Source of the DNA: JALHNI01 sp965229305 | GTDB lineage: Bacteria; Acidobacteriota; Terriglobia; Bryobacterales; Bryobacteraceae | Direction: 5' to 3' | DNA length: 64,000 nt | Assembly: GCA_965229305.1 (NCBI GenBank) | Contig: CBDDIZ010000032.1 | Coordinates: 1-64,000 of the forward strand | Part shown: positions 44,978 to 54,701 of the stretch, one piece after another | How the letters are laid out: each line of letters opens with the position of its first letter | How positions within the stretch are numbered: position 1 is the first letter of the stretch | Notes under the pieces: generated by a model | Databases searched by the model: none | Seen by the model: the letters and a program-made list of their open reading frames with translations, nothing else | What the model was told of the DNA's origin: nothing | Made by a program: the position numbers and the translations under genes

Positions 44978-46295
44978 ATGTCGTCCGTCATCACCAAACG
45001 CACGCGCACCTCGCGCCGCACGCTCCTCAAAGGGCTCACCGCCGCGGGCAGCCCCATTCTGGTCGGCTTGCCGCCGCTCGTCTCGATGTTCAACTCGCAG
45101 GGCACCGCCTATGCCGCGGAACAATCCATTGAGACGCGCTTCGTCCTCTGGTTTAACGGCAACGGCATCCCCGAACGCTACTGGATCCCGGCCGAAGAAG
45201 GCGCCGACTACCGCATGACGCCTTGCCTGTCGCCGCTCGCGCCCTATCGCCGCGACTTCCACGTCCTCAGCGGCGTCGACAACGCCGCCTCCAACGGTCA
45301 GGGCAACGGCCACACCAACTCCATGAGCGGCCTCATGACTGGCACTCACTTCACCGGACGCGGCCCCGAAGGCCCTTCGGTCGATCAGGTAATCGCCGCC
45401 AAGATCGGCGGCGATTCCCGCTTCCGTTCTCTGCAAATCGGCGTCGCCCAGGAATCCTTCGGCGAAAGCATGCAGCGCAACATGAGCTGGAGCGGCTACG
45501 AGCGCGCCCTCCCGCCCGAGATGATCCCCCACCGCCTCTTTGACCGTCTCTTCGGCGAGCGCGAAGAGGGCTGGGTAAACCGCAAGCGCAGCATCCTCGA
45601 CGCGATTCAGAAGGACGCCAGCGCCCTCAAGAAGCGCATCCCCCACTGACGACCAAACCAAGCTCGACGAACACCTCTCCGGCATCCGCGACCTCGAACG
45701 CGCCATCGCCGCGCTGCCCGAAGAGTACCGCCATGTCTCTCCCCCCGATTTCGACGGCGACATGAAGGACTGGCCGCGCATCGCCAAGCTCCAAAGCGAC
45801 CTGCTGGTGCAAGCCCTCGCCACGCGGCAAACCCGTGTCGCCTCCTACATGCTCACCAAGTGCCAGAGCATCTCGCGCTTCCCCTGGCTCGGCTACACCG
45901 CCGGCCGCCATCACGATTACACCCACGCCGAAGGCAAAGTCTCCGGGGCCGATGGTGCCGAAGGCCAGCGCGTCCTTCGCGACATCTGCAAGTGGCACGT
46001 CGAAGAGTTCGCCTATCTCATTGCCAAGCTCAAGTCCATTCCCGAAGGCGATTCCACGATCTTCGACCGCACGGCTCTCATCTTCGTTCATGAGCACGCT
46101 GAAGCGAACCCGCACAAGAACAGCGGCCTCGCCATGCTCGTCGCCGGCGGCGTCGGCAAGATCGCCAAAGGCAAGCACACGCGCGTCACCGCCACCGTCG
46201 GCGACATCTATCTCACCGTGGCTGACGACATCGTGGGCGCCGGCATCGGCAAGTTCCCCACCGCCACGCGCAAGGTTGGCGACCTGCTCGCTTAA
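44978..46295 (+). CDS. DUF1552 Tat-exported protein (one frameshift)
   Basis: About 439 residues after correction. The N-terminus has a twin-arginine signal (SRRTLLKG followed by a hydrophobic stretch). The body matches DUF1552 (FVLWFNGNGIPERYWIP, LSGVDNAASNGQGNGHTNSM, and a C-terminal HEHAEANPHKNSG). The frame breaks at CCCCC near 45642; removing one C gives KKRIPTDDQTKLDEHLSGIR. DUF1552 genes habitually follow DUF1592 genes, which supports a joint function. Homologues are usually intact, so this is probably a sequence error. Confidence 0.88.
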
Positions 46296-46300
46296 TCCTG

Positions 46301-48268
46301 ATGAAGTTAGCCGTTCTCCTGTTCCTCTGCTCGGCCTTCGCGGCCGCCAACGACCGTGAAATCGCCGAGTGGGTCATCCGCTGGGAAGGCCTGGTCACCG
46401 TCACCGGAGCCCCGCACCCCATCGGTGACCTCGGCCAACTGCCCCCCGGCGATCTCACCATCACTGGCATCGACCTCACCGGCTCCGTCATGACGCCCCA
46501 GGAGCTCATCAAGCTCTCCGGCTTGAAGAGCCTCAAAGAGCTCTATCTCCCCGGCCCTATCTGGAACCCCGGCGGCGGCAACGAGAGCAGCAAGGGCGTC
46601 TTCGAAGCCCTCGCCACCCTCAAGACCTTGGAGCGCCTCTACGTCGGCTGGCACTTCGCCGAGAAGATCGGCATCGAGGACGCCAACCTCGAAACCCTCA
46701 AGCCCCTCGGCGAAATGCGCGACCTGCGCTGCGCCCACTGCAAGCTCACCAAAGTCGATCTCTCCGGCTTCAGCAAAGTTCAAAGCCTCGATCTCGATAA
46801 CACCGGCATCACCGACGCGGGCCTCGCCAGCCTCGCCAATCTCAAACAGCTCCGCCGCCTCCTGCTGCGCGATAGCATGATCACCGATAACGGCTTGCAG
46901 CATCTGGCCAACCTCACCCAGCTCGAAGAACTCGACCTTTCCGGCGCCCGCCTCACCGATGCCGGCATCGCCCACCTGCGCAACCTGAAGGCCCTCCGCT
47001 CCCTCGCCCTCCGTGGTGCGAACGTCACCGACGCGAGCCTCGACATCTTCACCGGCATGACCGAACTCCGCTCGCTCGACCTCTACCGCACCAAGGTCAC
47101 CAACGCCGGCGTCTCCCGCCTGCAAGCCCTCAAGCAGTTGAACGACATTGACCTCCGCTATAGCCGCGTCACCGCCAACGGCGTCGACGCCTTGCGCACC
47201 GCGCTGCCCAAAGCCAAAGTGCAGTACGTGGGCGCCGCCGCCGTCCGCCCGAAGAACGCCGGGGCCGCCCGTCCCTCCTCCGGCAGCGATGCCGCCATCG
47301 CCGATTGGGTGAAAGCCAACGGCGGCAAAAGCGAACTCCGCGACGGTCACCTCGTCCGCATCGACCTCGCCGCCAGCCCCGTCAGCGACAGCCAGATCGA
47401 GTTTCTCGGCAACCTCACCGCCCTCGAATCCCTCGACCTCCAAGCCACCCAAGTCGGCGACCTCGCCATCGCCGCCCTCACGCGCCTCAAGACGCTCCGC
47501 ACTCTCGACGTCAGCAACACCACCGTCTCGGACGCGGGCCTCGCCGACCTGGCCAAGCTCACGAGCCTCGAAACCCTGCGCCTCGCCGGCACGCTCGTCG
47601 AAGGCCCCGGCCTTGAGCAACTCACCAAGCTGCCCCACCTCACCGAGCTCGATCTCGGCGCCACCAAGCTGGACGACAAAGCCATCGCCAACGTCATGAA
47701 GCTCGCGAACCTCCGCACCCTGCGCCTCAGCTACACCGAGATCACCGACGCCGCCCTCGAGCAGATCGCCTCGCTCACCAAGCTCCAGAATCTCCAGCTC
47801 GCCGGCACCGACATCGGCGACGATTCGCTTCCCCGCATCGCCAAGCTCCCGGACCTGCGCATCCTCAATCTCAACCAAACGCGCTTCACCGACCCCGGTC
47901 TCGCCGCCCTCAAGCCGCTCGCTAAGCTCGAACGCATCGACATGTTCCGCACCCGCGCCGGCAATGAAGGCGCCGAGATCCTGGCCACGCTCAAGAACCT
48001 GCGCTCGGTGAAATTCGATTACTCCACGCTCGACGACAAAGGCCTGCAAGCCCTGCGCACGTTGCCCCTGGTCGAGCTCAGCATCGATAACACCAACGTC
48101 ACGGACCAGGCCGTGGGCTCGCTCAAAACCATGGCCTCGCTCCGTTCGCTGAACCTCTATCACACGCTGGTCTCGGAGAAAGGCTACGGCGAACTCAAAA
48201 GCAGCCTGCCCTCCTGCAGCATCGTCTTTGACCGTGATTCCGCCCTGCCCAACCGGAGAACCCGATGA
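46301..48268 (+). CDS. exported leucine-rich-repeat protein, internally duplicated
   Basis: A 655-residue protein (signal MKLAVLLFLCSAFAAA). LRRs of ~24 residues fill most of it (LDLDNTGITDAGLASLANLK type). Two halves each start with a capping motif: REIAEWV near residue 20 and AAIADWVKANGG near 330. This points to duplication. It starts 5 nt after the DUF1552 gene and overlaps the next LRR gene by 4 nt. A protein-binding role for the DUF1592/1552 pair is inference. Confidence 0.85.
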   Translation: MKLAVLLFLCSAFAAANDREIAEWVIRWEGLVTVTGAPHPIGDLGQLPPGDLTITGIDLTGSVMTPQELIKLSGLKSLKELYLPGPIWNPGGGNESSKGVFEALATLKTLERLYVGWHFAEKIGIEDANLETLKPLGEMRDLRCAHCKLTKVDLSGFSKVQSLDLDNTGITDAGLASLANLKQLRRLLLRDSMITDNGLQHLANLTQLEELDLSGARLTDAGIAHLRNLKALRSLALRGANVTDASLDIFTGMTELRSLDLYRTKVTNAGVSRLQALKQLNDIDLRYSRVTANGVDALRTALPKAKVQYVGAAAVRPKNAGAARPSSGSDAAIADWVKANGGKSELRDGHLVRIDLAASPVSDSQIEFLGNLTALESLDLQATQVGDLAIAALTRLKTLRTLDVSNTTVSDAGLADLAKLTSLETLRLAGTLVEGPGLEQLTKLPHLTELDLGATKLDDKAIANVMKLANLRTLRLSYTEITDAALEQIASLTKLQNLQLAGTDIGDDSLPRIAKLPDLRILNLNQTRFTDPGLAALKPLAKLERIDMFRTRAGNEGAEILATLKNLRSVKFDYSTLDDKGLQALRTLPLVELSIDNTNVTDQAVGSLKTMASLRSLNLYHTLVSEKGYGELKSSLPSCSIVFDRDSALPNRRTR

Positions 48269-49252
48269 AGACCCCGCTCTCGCTCCTCTTCGCCCTGCCC
48301 CTGCTCGCCGCCATCGATAGTGCGCCGGACTCCGCCTGGATCGAACGCGCCGGCGGCAGCGTCACCCGCAATGCCACCGGCCAAATCACCGGCGTCAACC
48401 TTCGCGCCAGTTGGATCACCGACGGCGACGTCCGCCAGCTCACCGCTCTTCCGGCCCTCACCTCGCTCGACCTTTCCCTCACCCGCATCACCGACCAGGG
48501 CATGCAGGAACTCCGCGGCCTCACCAACCTCACCGACCTGAACCTCCGCTGGTGCGAATACGTCACCGATGAAGGCATCGCCGCGCTCAAGACCTGGAAG
48601 AAGCTCAAGCGGCTTGTGCTCCACGGCACGAAAGCCAGCGACACCTCGCTCGAACACATCTCCGGCATCACCACCCTGGAAACGCTGGACGTCGGCTCGG
48701 TCATGCTCACCGACGTCGGCCTGGAGCGCCTCACCTCGCTCACCAATCTGAAAGCCCCTCACCATCGGCGGCAATGAATTGGGCGACGCCGGCTTACAAG
48801 CCCTGCGCCAGATGCCCGGCCTCACCTACCTCGACCTCAGCGGCCGTCAAGGCACGGACTCGAACGTCTGGACCATCAGCATGTCGGACGTCGGCCTCGA
48901 AGCTGTCCTTACGCTCACCCAATTGCGTGAACTCCGCTTCGGCTGTACGTCGATTGGCGTGGGAATCGAAGGAGCGCGCTTTGCCACCGTCAGCATGATG
49001 GCCATCACGCCTCGTTGGCTCGAAAAGATGAAATCGCTCTCGAAGCTCCAGCGCTTGAAGCTTCAAGGTTGTGACCGTATCGACGACACGGCTGTCCCCA
49101 TTCTCGCGGCCTTCCCCGCCCTTGAAGAAATCGACCTCAAAGGCACCGCCTTCACCGAAAAAGGCTTGGCCGCCCTGCGCGCCGCCCGCCCCAAGCTCCG
49201 CATCTATCACGGAGCCTGGGACGCGAAGGCCGCGAACTTCCGCAATAACTAA
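48265..49252 (+). CDS. exported leucine-rich-repeat protein (one frameshift)
   Basis: About 329 residues after correction, with signal peptide (MKTPLSLLFALPLLAAID) and the same capping motif (SAWIERAGGSV) as the upstream LRR protein, then RNI-like LRRs. The frame breaks in CCCC near 48754; deleting one C continues as ALTIGGNELGDAGLQ. It ends directly against the stop of the convergent ComEA-like gene. Last gene of the DUF1592 run. Confidence 0.82.
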
Positions 49253-49546
49253 CTACTTCTGCTTGGCGATGATCAGGTCCTTCACCTTGGCATAAACGCC
49301 GGCGGGCACAATGTTCTTATCCACCAGTTCGTTCTTACCCTTGTAAGGACGCCCCTTCACGATCTTCTCGGCATAAGCCTTCCCGATCCCCGGCAAAGCT
49401 TCGAGCGCAGCCGGCGTGGCGGAATTGATGTCCACCAACTCGGCCGCCTTCGCCGCCTTCGGGGCAGCTTGAGTAAAGCTCGGTTGCGCGCCCGTAAACA
49501 GCAGGGCAGCCAAGGCCAAAGCAGGAACCAATAACTTCAGGCGCAT
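49253..49546 (-). CDS. ComEA-like helix-hairpin-helix protein
   Basis: A 97-residue exported protein. After a signal peptide (MRLKLLVPALALAALLF) it has one ComEA-type HhH motif (VDINSATPAALEALPGIGKA). Longer starts lack a signal. Family members bind DNA during uptake in competent bacteria, but no other competence gene is here. Some homologues have no role in transformation. Confidence 0.8.
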   Translation of the reverse strand: MRLKLLVPALALAALLFTGAQPSFTQAAPKAAKAAELVDINSATPAALEALPGIGKAYAEKIVKGRPYKGKNELVDKNIVPAGVYAKVKDLIIAKQK

Positions 49547-49607
49547 ATGAGTAAGTCTCCTCACCCTCAAAGATAACTCCGGCGGCCGGTATGCGACACT
49601 GTTGACC

Positions 49608-51803
49608 ATGAAAAAAGCCGTAGCGGTCGTCGTTTGTTCACTCGTCGTTTATGGACAGGCGCCCACCCGTTCGTTGGTCGGCTTCACGCCCGAAGCCGCG
49701 CAACGCGAATGGGAGCTCGAAGCCAAGTTCGACCAGACTCTCAACCGCCAAAACTATCAGCAGTGGCTCAAAAGACTCTCCTCCAAGCCCCACCACGTCG
49801 GCTCGCCGGGTAGCAAAGCCGTCGCGGACTTCATCGCCGGCCAGTTCAAGAGCTGGGGTTACGAAACCACCATCGAAACCTACTATCCGCTCTTCCCCAC
49901 CCCGCGCACGCGCGTCCTCGAAATGACCGCCCCCACGCGCTTCACCGCCAAGCTCGAAGAGCCCGCCGTCCCCGGCGACGAAACCAGCGGCATCAAGGAA
50001 GGCAACCTCCCCGTCTATCACGCCTTCTCCACCGATGGCGACGTCACCGGTGACCTTGTCTACGTCAACTACGGCCTCCCCGATGACTACAAGAAGCTCC
50101 GCGAAATGGGCATCGACGTCCGCGGCAAAATCGTCCTCGCTCGTTACGGCGCTTCCTGGCGCGGCATCAAGCCCAAGGTCGCGGCCGAGAATGGCGCCAT
50201 CGGCTGCCTGATCTACTCGGACCCCGCTGACGACGGCTACGTCCAGGGCGACGTCTATCCCCAGGGCCCCTGGCGCCCGCCCTACGGCGCGCAGCGCGGC
50301 AGCGTGATGGACATGCCCGTCTACCCCGGCGACCCCCTTACGCCCTTCAAGCCCGCCCTCGACCCCAACCGCGCGCCGGACCCCAAACAAGCGCCCACCG
50401 TCACCAAGATCCCCGTCATGCCGATCTCTTATGCCGACGCCGAGCCCCTACTGCGCGCGCTCACCGGCCCCGTCGCCCCCGCCAACTGGCGCGGCGGCTT
50501 GCCGCTCACTTATCACACCGGCCCCGGACCCGCCAAGGTTCATCTCAAGCTCGAGTTCGATTGGAAGCTCGCCCCCACCTACAACGTCATCGCCAAGATG
50601 AAGGGCGCCACCAAGCCCGACGAATGGGTACTGCGCGGCAATCATCATGATGGCTGGAACTTCGGCGCCTCTGATCCGCTCTCCGGCATGATCTCCGTCA
50701 TGGAAGAAGCCCGCGTCTTAGGCGAACTCGCCAAAGGCGGCTGGCGGCCCGCCCGCACTCTCGTCTTCCTCGCCTGGGATGGCGAGGAGCCCGCGCTCCT
50801 CGGCTCCACCGAGTGGGGCGAGCGCCACGCAGAGGACCTGCAGCGCCACGCCGTCGCCTACGTCAACTCCGACGGCACCTCCCGCGGCTTCGTCCACATT
50901 AGCGGTGCCGCCTCGCTCGAACTCTTCTCCACGCAAACCGCCCGCGATCTCACCGACCCGCAGACCCGCGTCTCCGTCCTCGACCGCTACCAGGCCTCTC
51001 GCAAAGTGGCCCGCCAGGAAGGCGACTTCCACCTCGCCCCCCTTGGCTCCGGCAGCGACTACACCGTCTTCCAGCACCACCTCGGCATCCCCAGCTTGAA
51101 CATCGGCTTCGGTGGCGAAGGCAGCGGCGGCAGCTACCACTCCAACTACGACTCTTACGACCACTACGTCCGCTTCGCCGACCCCGACTTCCAATACGTC
51201 ATGGCCACCTCCCAACTCGGTGGCCGCATGATGCTTCGCCTCGCCAATGCCGAGTGGCTCCCTCTGCGCGTTGAAGCCACCGCGCGCGCCATTCGCGGCT
51301 GGACCGACGAAGTCGTCAAACTCACTGACGAACTGCGCACCCAAACCAAACGCCAAAACGACCTCATCCGCAGCGGCGCCCTCAAGCTCGCTGCCGATCC
51401 GCGCAAGACCTTCATCGTTCCTGAGCCTGAAAGCGAAGTCCCCTATCTCAACTTCGCCCCGCTTCAGAACGCCGTCGCGCGCCTTGATCAAGCCACCGCC
51501 GCCATCGCCAAGCTGGACCTCGCCAAGCTCACCCCCACCAAGCGGCAATCGCTCGACGACGCCCTGCGCCTCGCCGAACAGAAGTTCCTCCGCGGCGATG
51601 GCCTGCCGCGCCGTCCTTGGTTCCGCCACGTCCTGCAAGCCCCCGGCTTCTACACCGGCTACGGCGTCAAGACCTTGCCCGGCATCCGCGAAGCGATTGA
51701 GCAACGCTACTGGAAGGAGGCCGACGAACAAATCGGCTACACCGCCGCGACGCTCGTCGTCTATGCCGAGTGGCTGGAGCAAGCCGCCCGCAACGCTCAG
51801 TAG
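49608..51803 (+). CDS. M28-family zinc metallopeptidase (glutamate carboxypeptidase II-like)
   Basis: A 731-residue exported peptidase: signal, PA-like insert (residues ~120-250, GKIVLARYGASWRGIKPKVA), M28 domain with zinc ligands in NHHDGWNFGASDPLSG, WDGEEPALLG and YVNSDGT and the last His in SYDHY, and a C-terminal dimerisation-like helical domain. This is the PSMA/GCPII architecture at full length. It probably trims acidic or other C-terminal residues from peptides in the periplasm. The ATG at 49608 is preferred to an upstream TTG. Confidence 0.9.
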   Translation: MKKAVAVVVCSLVVYGQAPTRSLVGFTPEAAQREWELEAKFDQTLNRQNYQQWLKRLSSKPHHVGSPGSKAVADFIAGQFKSWGYETTIETYYPLFPTPRTRVLEMTAPTRFTAKLEEPAVPGDETSGIKEGNLPVYHAFSTDGDVTGDLVYVNYGLPDDYKKLREMGIDVRGKIVLARYGASWRGIKPKVAAENGAIGCLIYSDPADDGYVQGDVYPQGPWRPPYGAQRGSVMDMPVYPGDPLTPFKPALDPNRAPDPKQAPTVTKIPVMPISYADAEPLLRALTGPVAPANWRGGLPLTYHTGPGPAKVHLKLEFDWKLAPTYNVIAKMKGATKPDEWVLRGNHHDGWNFGASDPLSGMISVMEEARVLGELAKGGWRPARTLVFLAWDGEEPALLGSTEWGERHAEDLQRHAVAYVNSDGTSRGFVHISGAASLELFSTQTARDLTDPQTRVSVLDRYQASRKVARQEGDFHLAPLGSGSDYTVFQHHLGIPSLNIGFGGEGSGGSYHSNYDSYDHYVRFADPDFQYVMATSQLGGRMMLRLANAEWLPLRVEATARAIRGWTDEVVKLTDELRTQTKRQNDLIRSGALKLAADPRKTFIVPEPESEVPYLNFAPLQNAVARLDQATAAIAKLDLAKLTPTKRQSLDDALRLAEQKFLRGDGLPRRPWFRHVLQAPGFYTGYGVKTLPGIREAIEQRYWKEADEQIGYTAATLVVYAEWLEQAARNAQ

Positions 51804-54671
51804 CTAACGCAGCGGTAGCCGCGCGGAGATCGCCGTACCGGCCGATGGGGCGCTCGAGACTTCGAGCGTCCCGCCGATCTGCTCCATCCGCTCGCGCATC
51901 CCCAGAATCCCGAAGTGTCCCGCATTCGCCAACTGGCTCTCCGGCGGTGAGAAGCCCCGCCCATTGTCTTGGATATCGAGCTCGAGCACGGCCTTCTCAT
52001 ACAGCAACGAAACTTCAATCGATGTCGGCGCCCCGTGGGTGACCGCATTGCGAATCGCTTCGCGCGCCACCAGCAGCAGCGAACGGCTGGCCGCATCCGG
52101 CAACGGCACCGGCTGACCCTCCACCTGCAAGCTCACCGACGGCCCGCGCACGCCGTCCACCAGTTCGCGCAGCGCCCCGGGCAACCCCTCATCGAAGGAG
52201 TCATGCCGCAAGTCGGTTAAGGCCTGCCGCGCCTCATCGATCGTCAGTCGCAAGTGCACGCGCGCGTTATCCAGCGTCTCGGCCATGCGCTGCGGATCCG
52301 CCGAACCCACGGCCGCCTCAATCAACGTCGATACCCCCACGCATCCCTGCACAAGCGTGTCGTGCATCTCGCGCGCGATGCGCGTCCGCTCCTCGAGCCG
52401 CAGCGCGTAAGCGGCGCGCGTCCGCCGCTCGCGATAGTAAAGCACCACCCCCAACCCGGCCACCGCCGCCAGCGCCACCAGCCCGTAGAACCAAGCCGTC
52501 TGATAGAAGTACGGCTTCACCATCAGCGCTACCGACGCTTGCGACGTGTTCTCGCCCGGGCTCTCATCATGCGCCACCACCTGGAAGCGATACTGCGCCG
52601 GCGGCAGATTGTCGTAGATCGCCGTCCTCGTCCCCGTCGCCGTCACCCAGCCTGCGTCATAGCCTTCCAGCTTGTAGCGAAACGTCACCGCCTCCGGCGC
52701 CCGCAGCGTACAACTGGTGAACTCGATCCGCACCCGATGCCGCCCCGGCTCCACGGCAATCTCCGCGTTCGGCGCGTGCGCCACCTCATCCACCAGCACG
52801 CTCTCCACGCGCACCGGCATGTGCCGACGGATCGGCGGACGCCGGCTCTTTAAGTGCACCGCGCCCTTCACGCCGGGAAACCACACCTCGCCGTTCGCCG
52901 CCACACAACCCGCCCCCTGCACCCCGCCGTTGATCTGCGCCGACTCTTGCCCGCCACTCACCCGATACGAGAGCGCCCCCGGCGTCGCCAATCTTCCCTC
53001 CGCCGCCGCATTCAGATCCGCCAGCGATGCCGACGAAATCCCGCTCGGCCCGCTCATCCACAAACGCCCGTCGCCTGCTCCCACCACCTGAAAGACGGAG
53101 TTGCTCAGCAGCCCGTCTTTGCTGGTAATCCGTTTCGCCTGTCCATCCCGCAAACGCACCAGCCCGTTGTTGCGCGTCCCGATCCACACCGTGCCCTGAT
53201 GGTCGCGAAAGATGGACCACACGCGATCCCGCGCCAGCGGCGCGAACGAGGCGTCCGTCACAAACTTCCCCTGGCGAACCCGATTCAACCCGCGATCGGT
53301 CCCAATCAGCAGATCGCCATTCGCATCCTCCGCAATCGACCGCACCCACCCATACGAAAGGCCGTCCTCCACGTAGTAGTTACGCATCTTCACGCCGTCC
53401 CACCGGCTGATGCCGCTGGTGGTCCCAATCCAGATCTCGCCTCCGGGCCCGGCATGGAAAAACTGAATGCCGTTGTTGCGCAAGCCGTCCCGCATGGTGA
53501 AGCGACGCGCCACCCCGCCCCGCCACAACACGGCTCCCTGGCTATCGGTACCGAACCAGCGATCGCCGTTGGGCGCCTCGAACACACCCAGCAAGCGCAG
53601 TTCGCTCGCCGGCCCCGGCAAACGAAACGGCTCCACGCGTCCTTGCGCATACCGGTAGGCCGCGCCGGTCACTGTCGTCAGCCAGACGTCGCCCGCCTTC
53701 CCGCAAGCGACGGTCATCACGTTGTCGTTGGCCAGTCCCGCGCTCTGGTCCAGCACTTCCACGTCGGGCTCCGTCAGGCGAGCCAAGCCGTCGGCCGTCC
53801 CCACCCAGATGCCTTCCTCGCGATCTTCGAGAATGGCCAGCACGGTCTGGTCCGGCAGCCGCGCCGTCACGCGCTGGGGCGCACCGACCGCGCCGCGGAA
53901 CAGTTGCAGCCCATCGCCCAACGTCCCCACCCACATGTTCCCGGCCCGATCTTCGCTGAGCGCGCTCACCGCCTTGCCTTCCAGCGGCCGCAGATCCGGC
54001 TGCGACATCCCCGTCGTCCGGATGCCATGATTCGTTGCCAGCCACCACGCGCCGTTGCGTAGCGGCCGCACCCGGAAGACTTCTTCCGGCTCGCCGGCCG
54101 GCGCCTCGAGTTCCCCTCGCTGCTGAAACAGCCCCGCCTGCCCACCTGCCAGAACCGTCCCCTCGCGTGTCTCCGCCAAGCTGAAGAATGCCTGGTTGCG
54201 CAGTTGAAAACGCCCATCCACCCGCGAAAAACGTTCTCCCGTCTTCCGGTACAGCCCCCGATTCGTCGCCGCCCAAATGCTCCCCTGCCGGTCCTCCAGC
54301 ACCGCCGCCACAAAGTCGCTGGCCAACCCTTGCCCCGGCCCGTAGCCCACGAACCTCCCGTCCTTCAGATGCAGCAGCCCGCCGCCGTCGGTGGCCACCC
54401 ACAGGGACCCGTCGCGCCCCACGGCCAGCGAGCGAACGTTGTCCTCCGTCATCGCCGGCGTGTTGAAGCGCGTGTAAGTGACAAAGCGCACGCCGTCAAA
54501 GCGCGCGAGCCCGCCGGTGGTCCCCACCCACAGATAGCCGTCCGGCGTCTGCGCGAGCGCGCGCACGCGATTCTCCGGCAAGCCGTCCTGCGTGCGCCAG
54601 ATGCGGCTCACATAGGCCGCCGGCGCCGGCAACGTCAGGATCAACAGAGCCGCAACCGGGTTTACCTTCAC
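51804..54671 (-). CDS. propeller-sensor histidine kinase (Reg_prop/Y_Y_Y type, HisKA_3)
   Basis: A 955-residue membrane kinase. Signal, then about 650 residues of two-component propeller repeats (LWVGTTGGLARFDG, SLWVATDGGGLLHL, IWVGTADGLARL and so on), a Y_Y_Y domain (FRYKLEGYDAGW), one transmembrane helix (YGLVALAAVAGLGVVLYY), a HisKA_3 dimerisation helix with His770 in REMHDTLVQG, and an HATPase (REAIRNAVTHG). The GTG start at 54671 lies 8 nt after TATAAT. Its partner is the divergent NarL-type regulator. Similar kinases sense oligosaccharides in other phyla. Confidence 0.92.
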   Translation of the reverse strand: MKVNPVAALLILTLPAPAAYVSRIWRTQDGLPENRVRALAQTPDGYLWVGTTGGLARFDGVRFVTYTRFNTPAMTEDNVRSLAVGRDGSLWVATDGGGLLHLKDGRFVGYGPGQGLASDFVAAVLEDRQGSIWAATNRGLYRKTGERFSRVDGRFQLRNQAFFSLAETREGTVLAGGQAGLFQQRGELEAPAGEPEEVFRVRPLRNGAWWLATNHGIRTTGMSQPDLRPLEGKAVSALSEDRAGNMWVGTLGDGLQLFRGAVGAPQRVTARLPDQTVLAILEDREEGIWVGTADGLARLTEPDVEVLDQSAGLANDNVMTVACGKAGDVWLTTVTGAAYRYAQGRVEPFRLPGPASELRLLGVFEAPNGDRWFGTDSQGAVLWRGGVARRFTMRDGLRNNGIQFFHAGPGGEIWIGTTSGISRWDGVKMRNYYVEDGLSYGWVRSIAEDANGDLLIGTDRGLNRVRQGKFVTDASFAPLARDRVWSIFRDHQGTVWIGTRNNGLVRLRDGQAKRITSKDGLLSNSVFQVVGAGDGRLWMSGPSGISSASLADLNAAAEGRLATPGALSYRVSGGQESAQINGGVQGAGCVAANGEVWFPGVKGAVHLKSRRPPIRRHMPVRVESVLVDEVAHAPNAEIAVEPGRHRVRIEFTSCTLRAPEAVTFRYKLEGYDAGWVTATGTRTAIYDNLPPAQYRFQVVAHDESPGENTSQASVALMVKPYFYQTAWFYGLVALAAVAGLGVVLYYRERRTRAAYALRLEERTRIAREMHDTLVQGCVGVSTLIEAAVGSADPQRMAETLDNARVHLRLTIDEARQALTDLRHDSFDEGLPGALRELVDGVRGPSVSLQVEGQPVPLPDAASRSLLLVAREAIRNAVTHGAPTSIEVSLLYEKAVLELDIQDNGRGFSPPESQLANAGHFGILGMRERMEQIGGTLEVSSAPSAGTAISARLPLR

Positions 54672-54679
54672 GCTGCCGC

Positions 54680-54685
54680 ATTATA
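54680..54685 (-). promoter_or_regulatory. TATAAT -10 box of the kinase gene, leaderless arrangement
   Basis: TATAAT on the minus strand ends 8 nt before the GTG start at 54671, in the 30-nt gap between kinase and regulator. No -35 or Shine-Dalgarno sequence is apparent. Confidence 0.5.
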
Positions 54686-54701
54686 CAATCGGACACTTCC
54701 C

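Noticed and set aside
46307..48163. 618-codon minus-strand open frame opposite the LRR gene
   Set aside because: Periodic Glu/Gly-rich shadow of the LRR repeats, with no start signal or domain.
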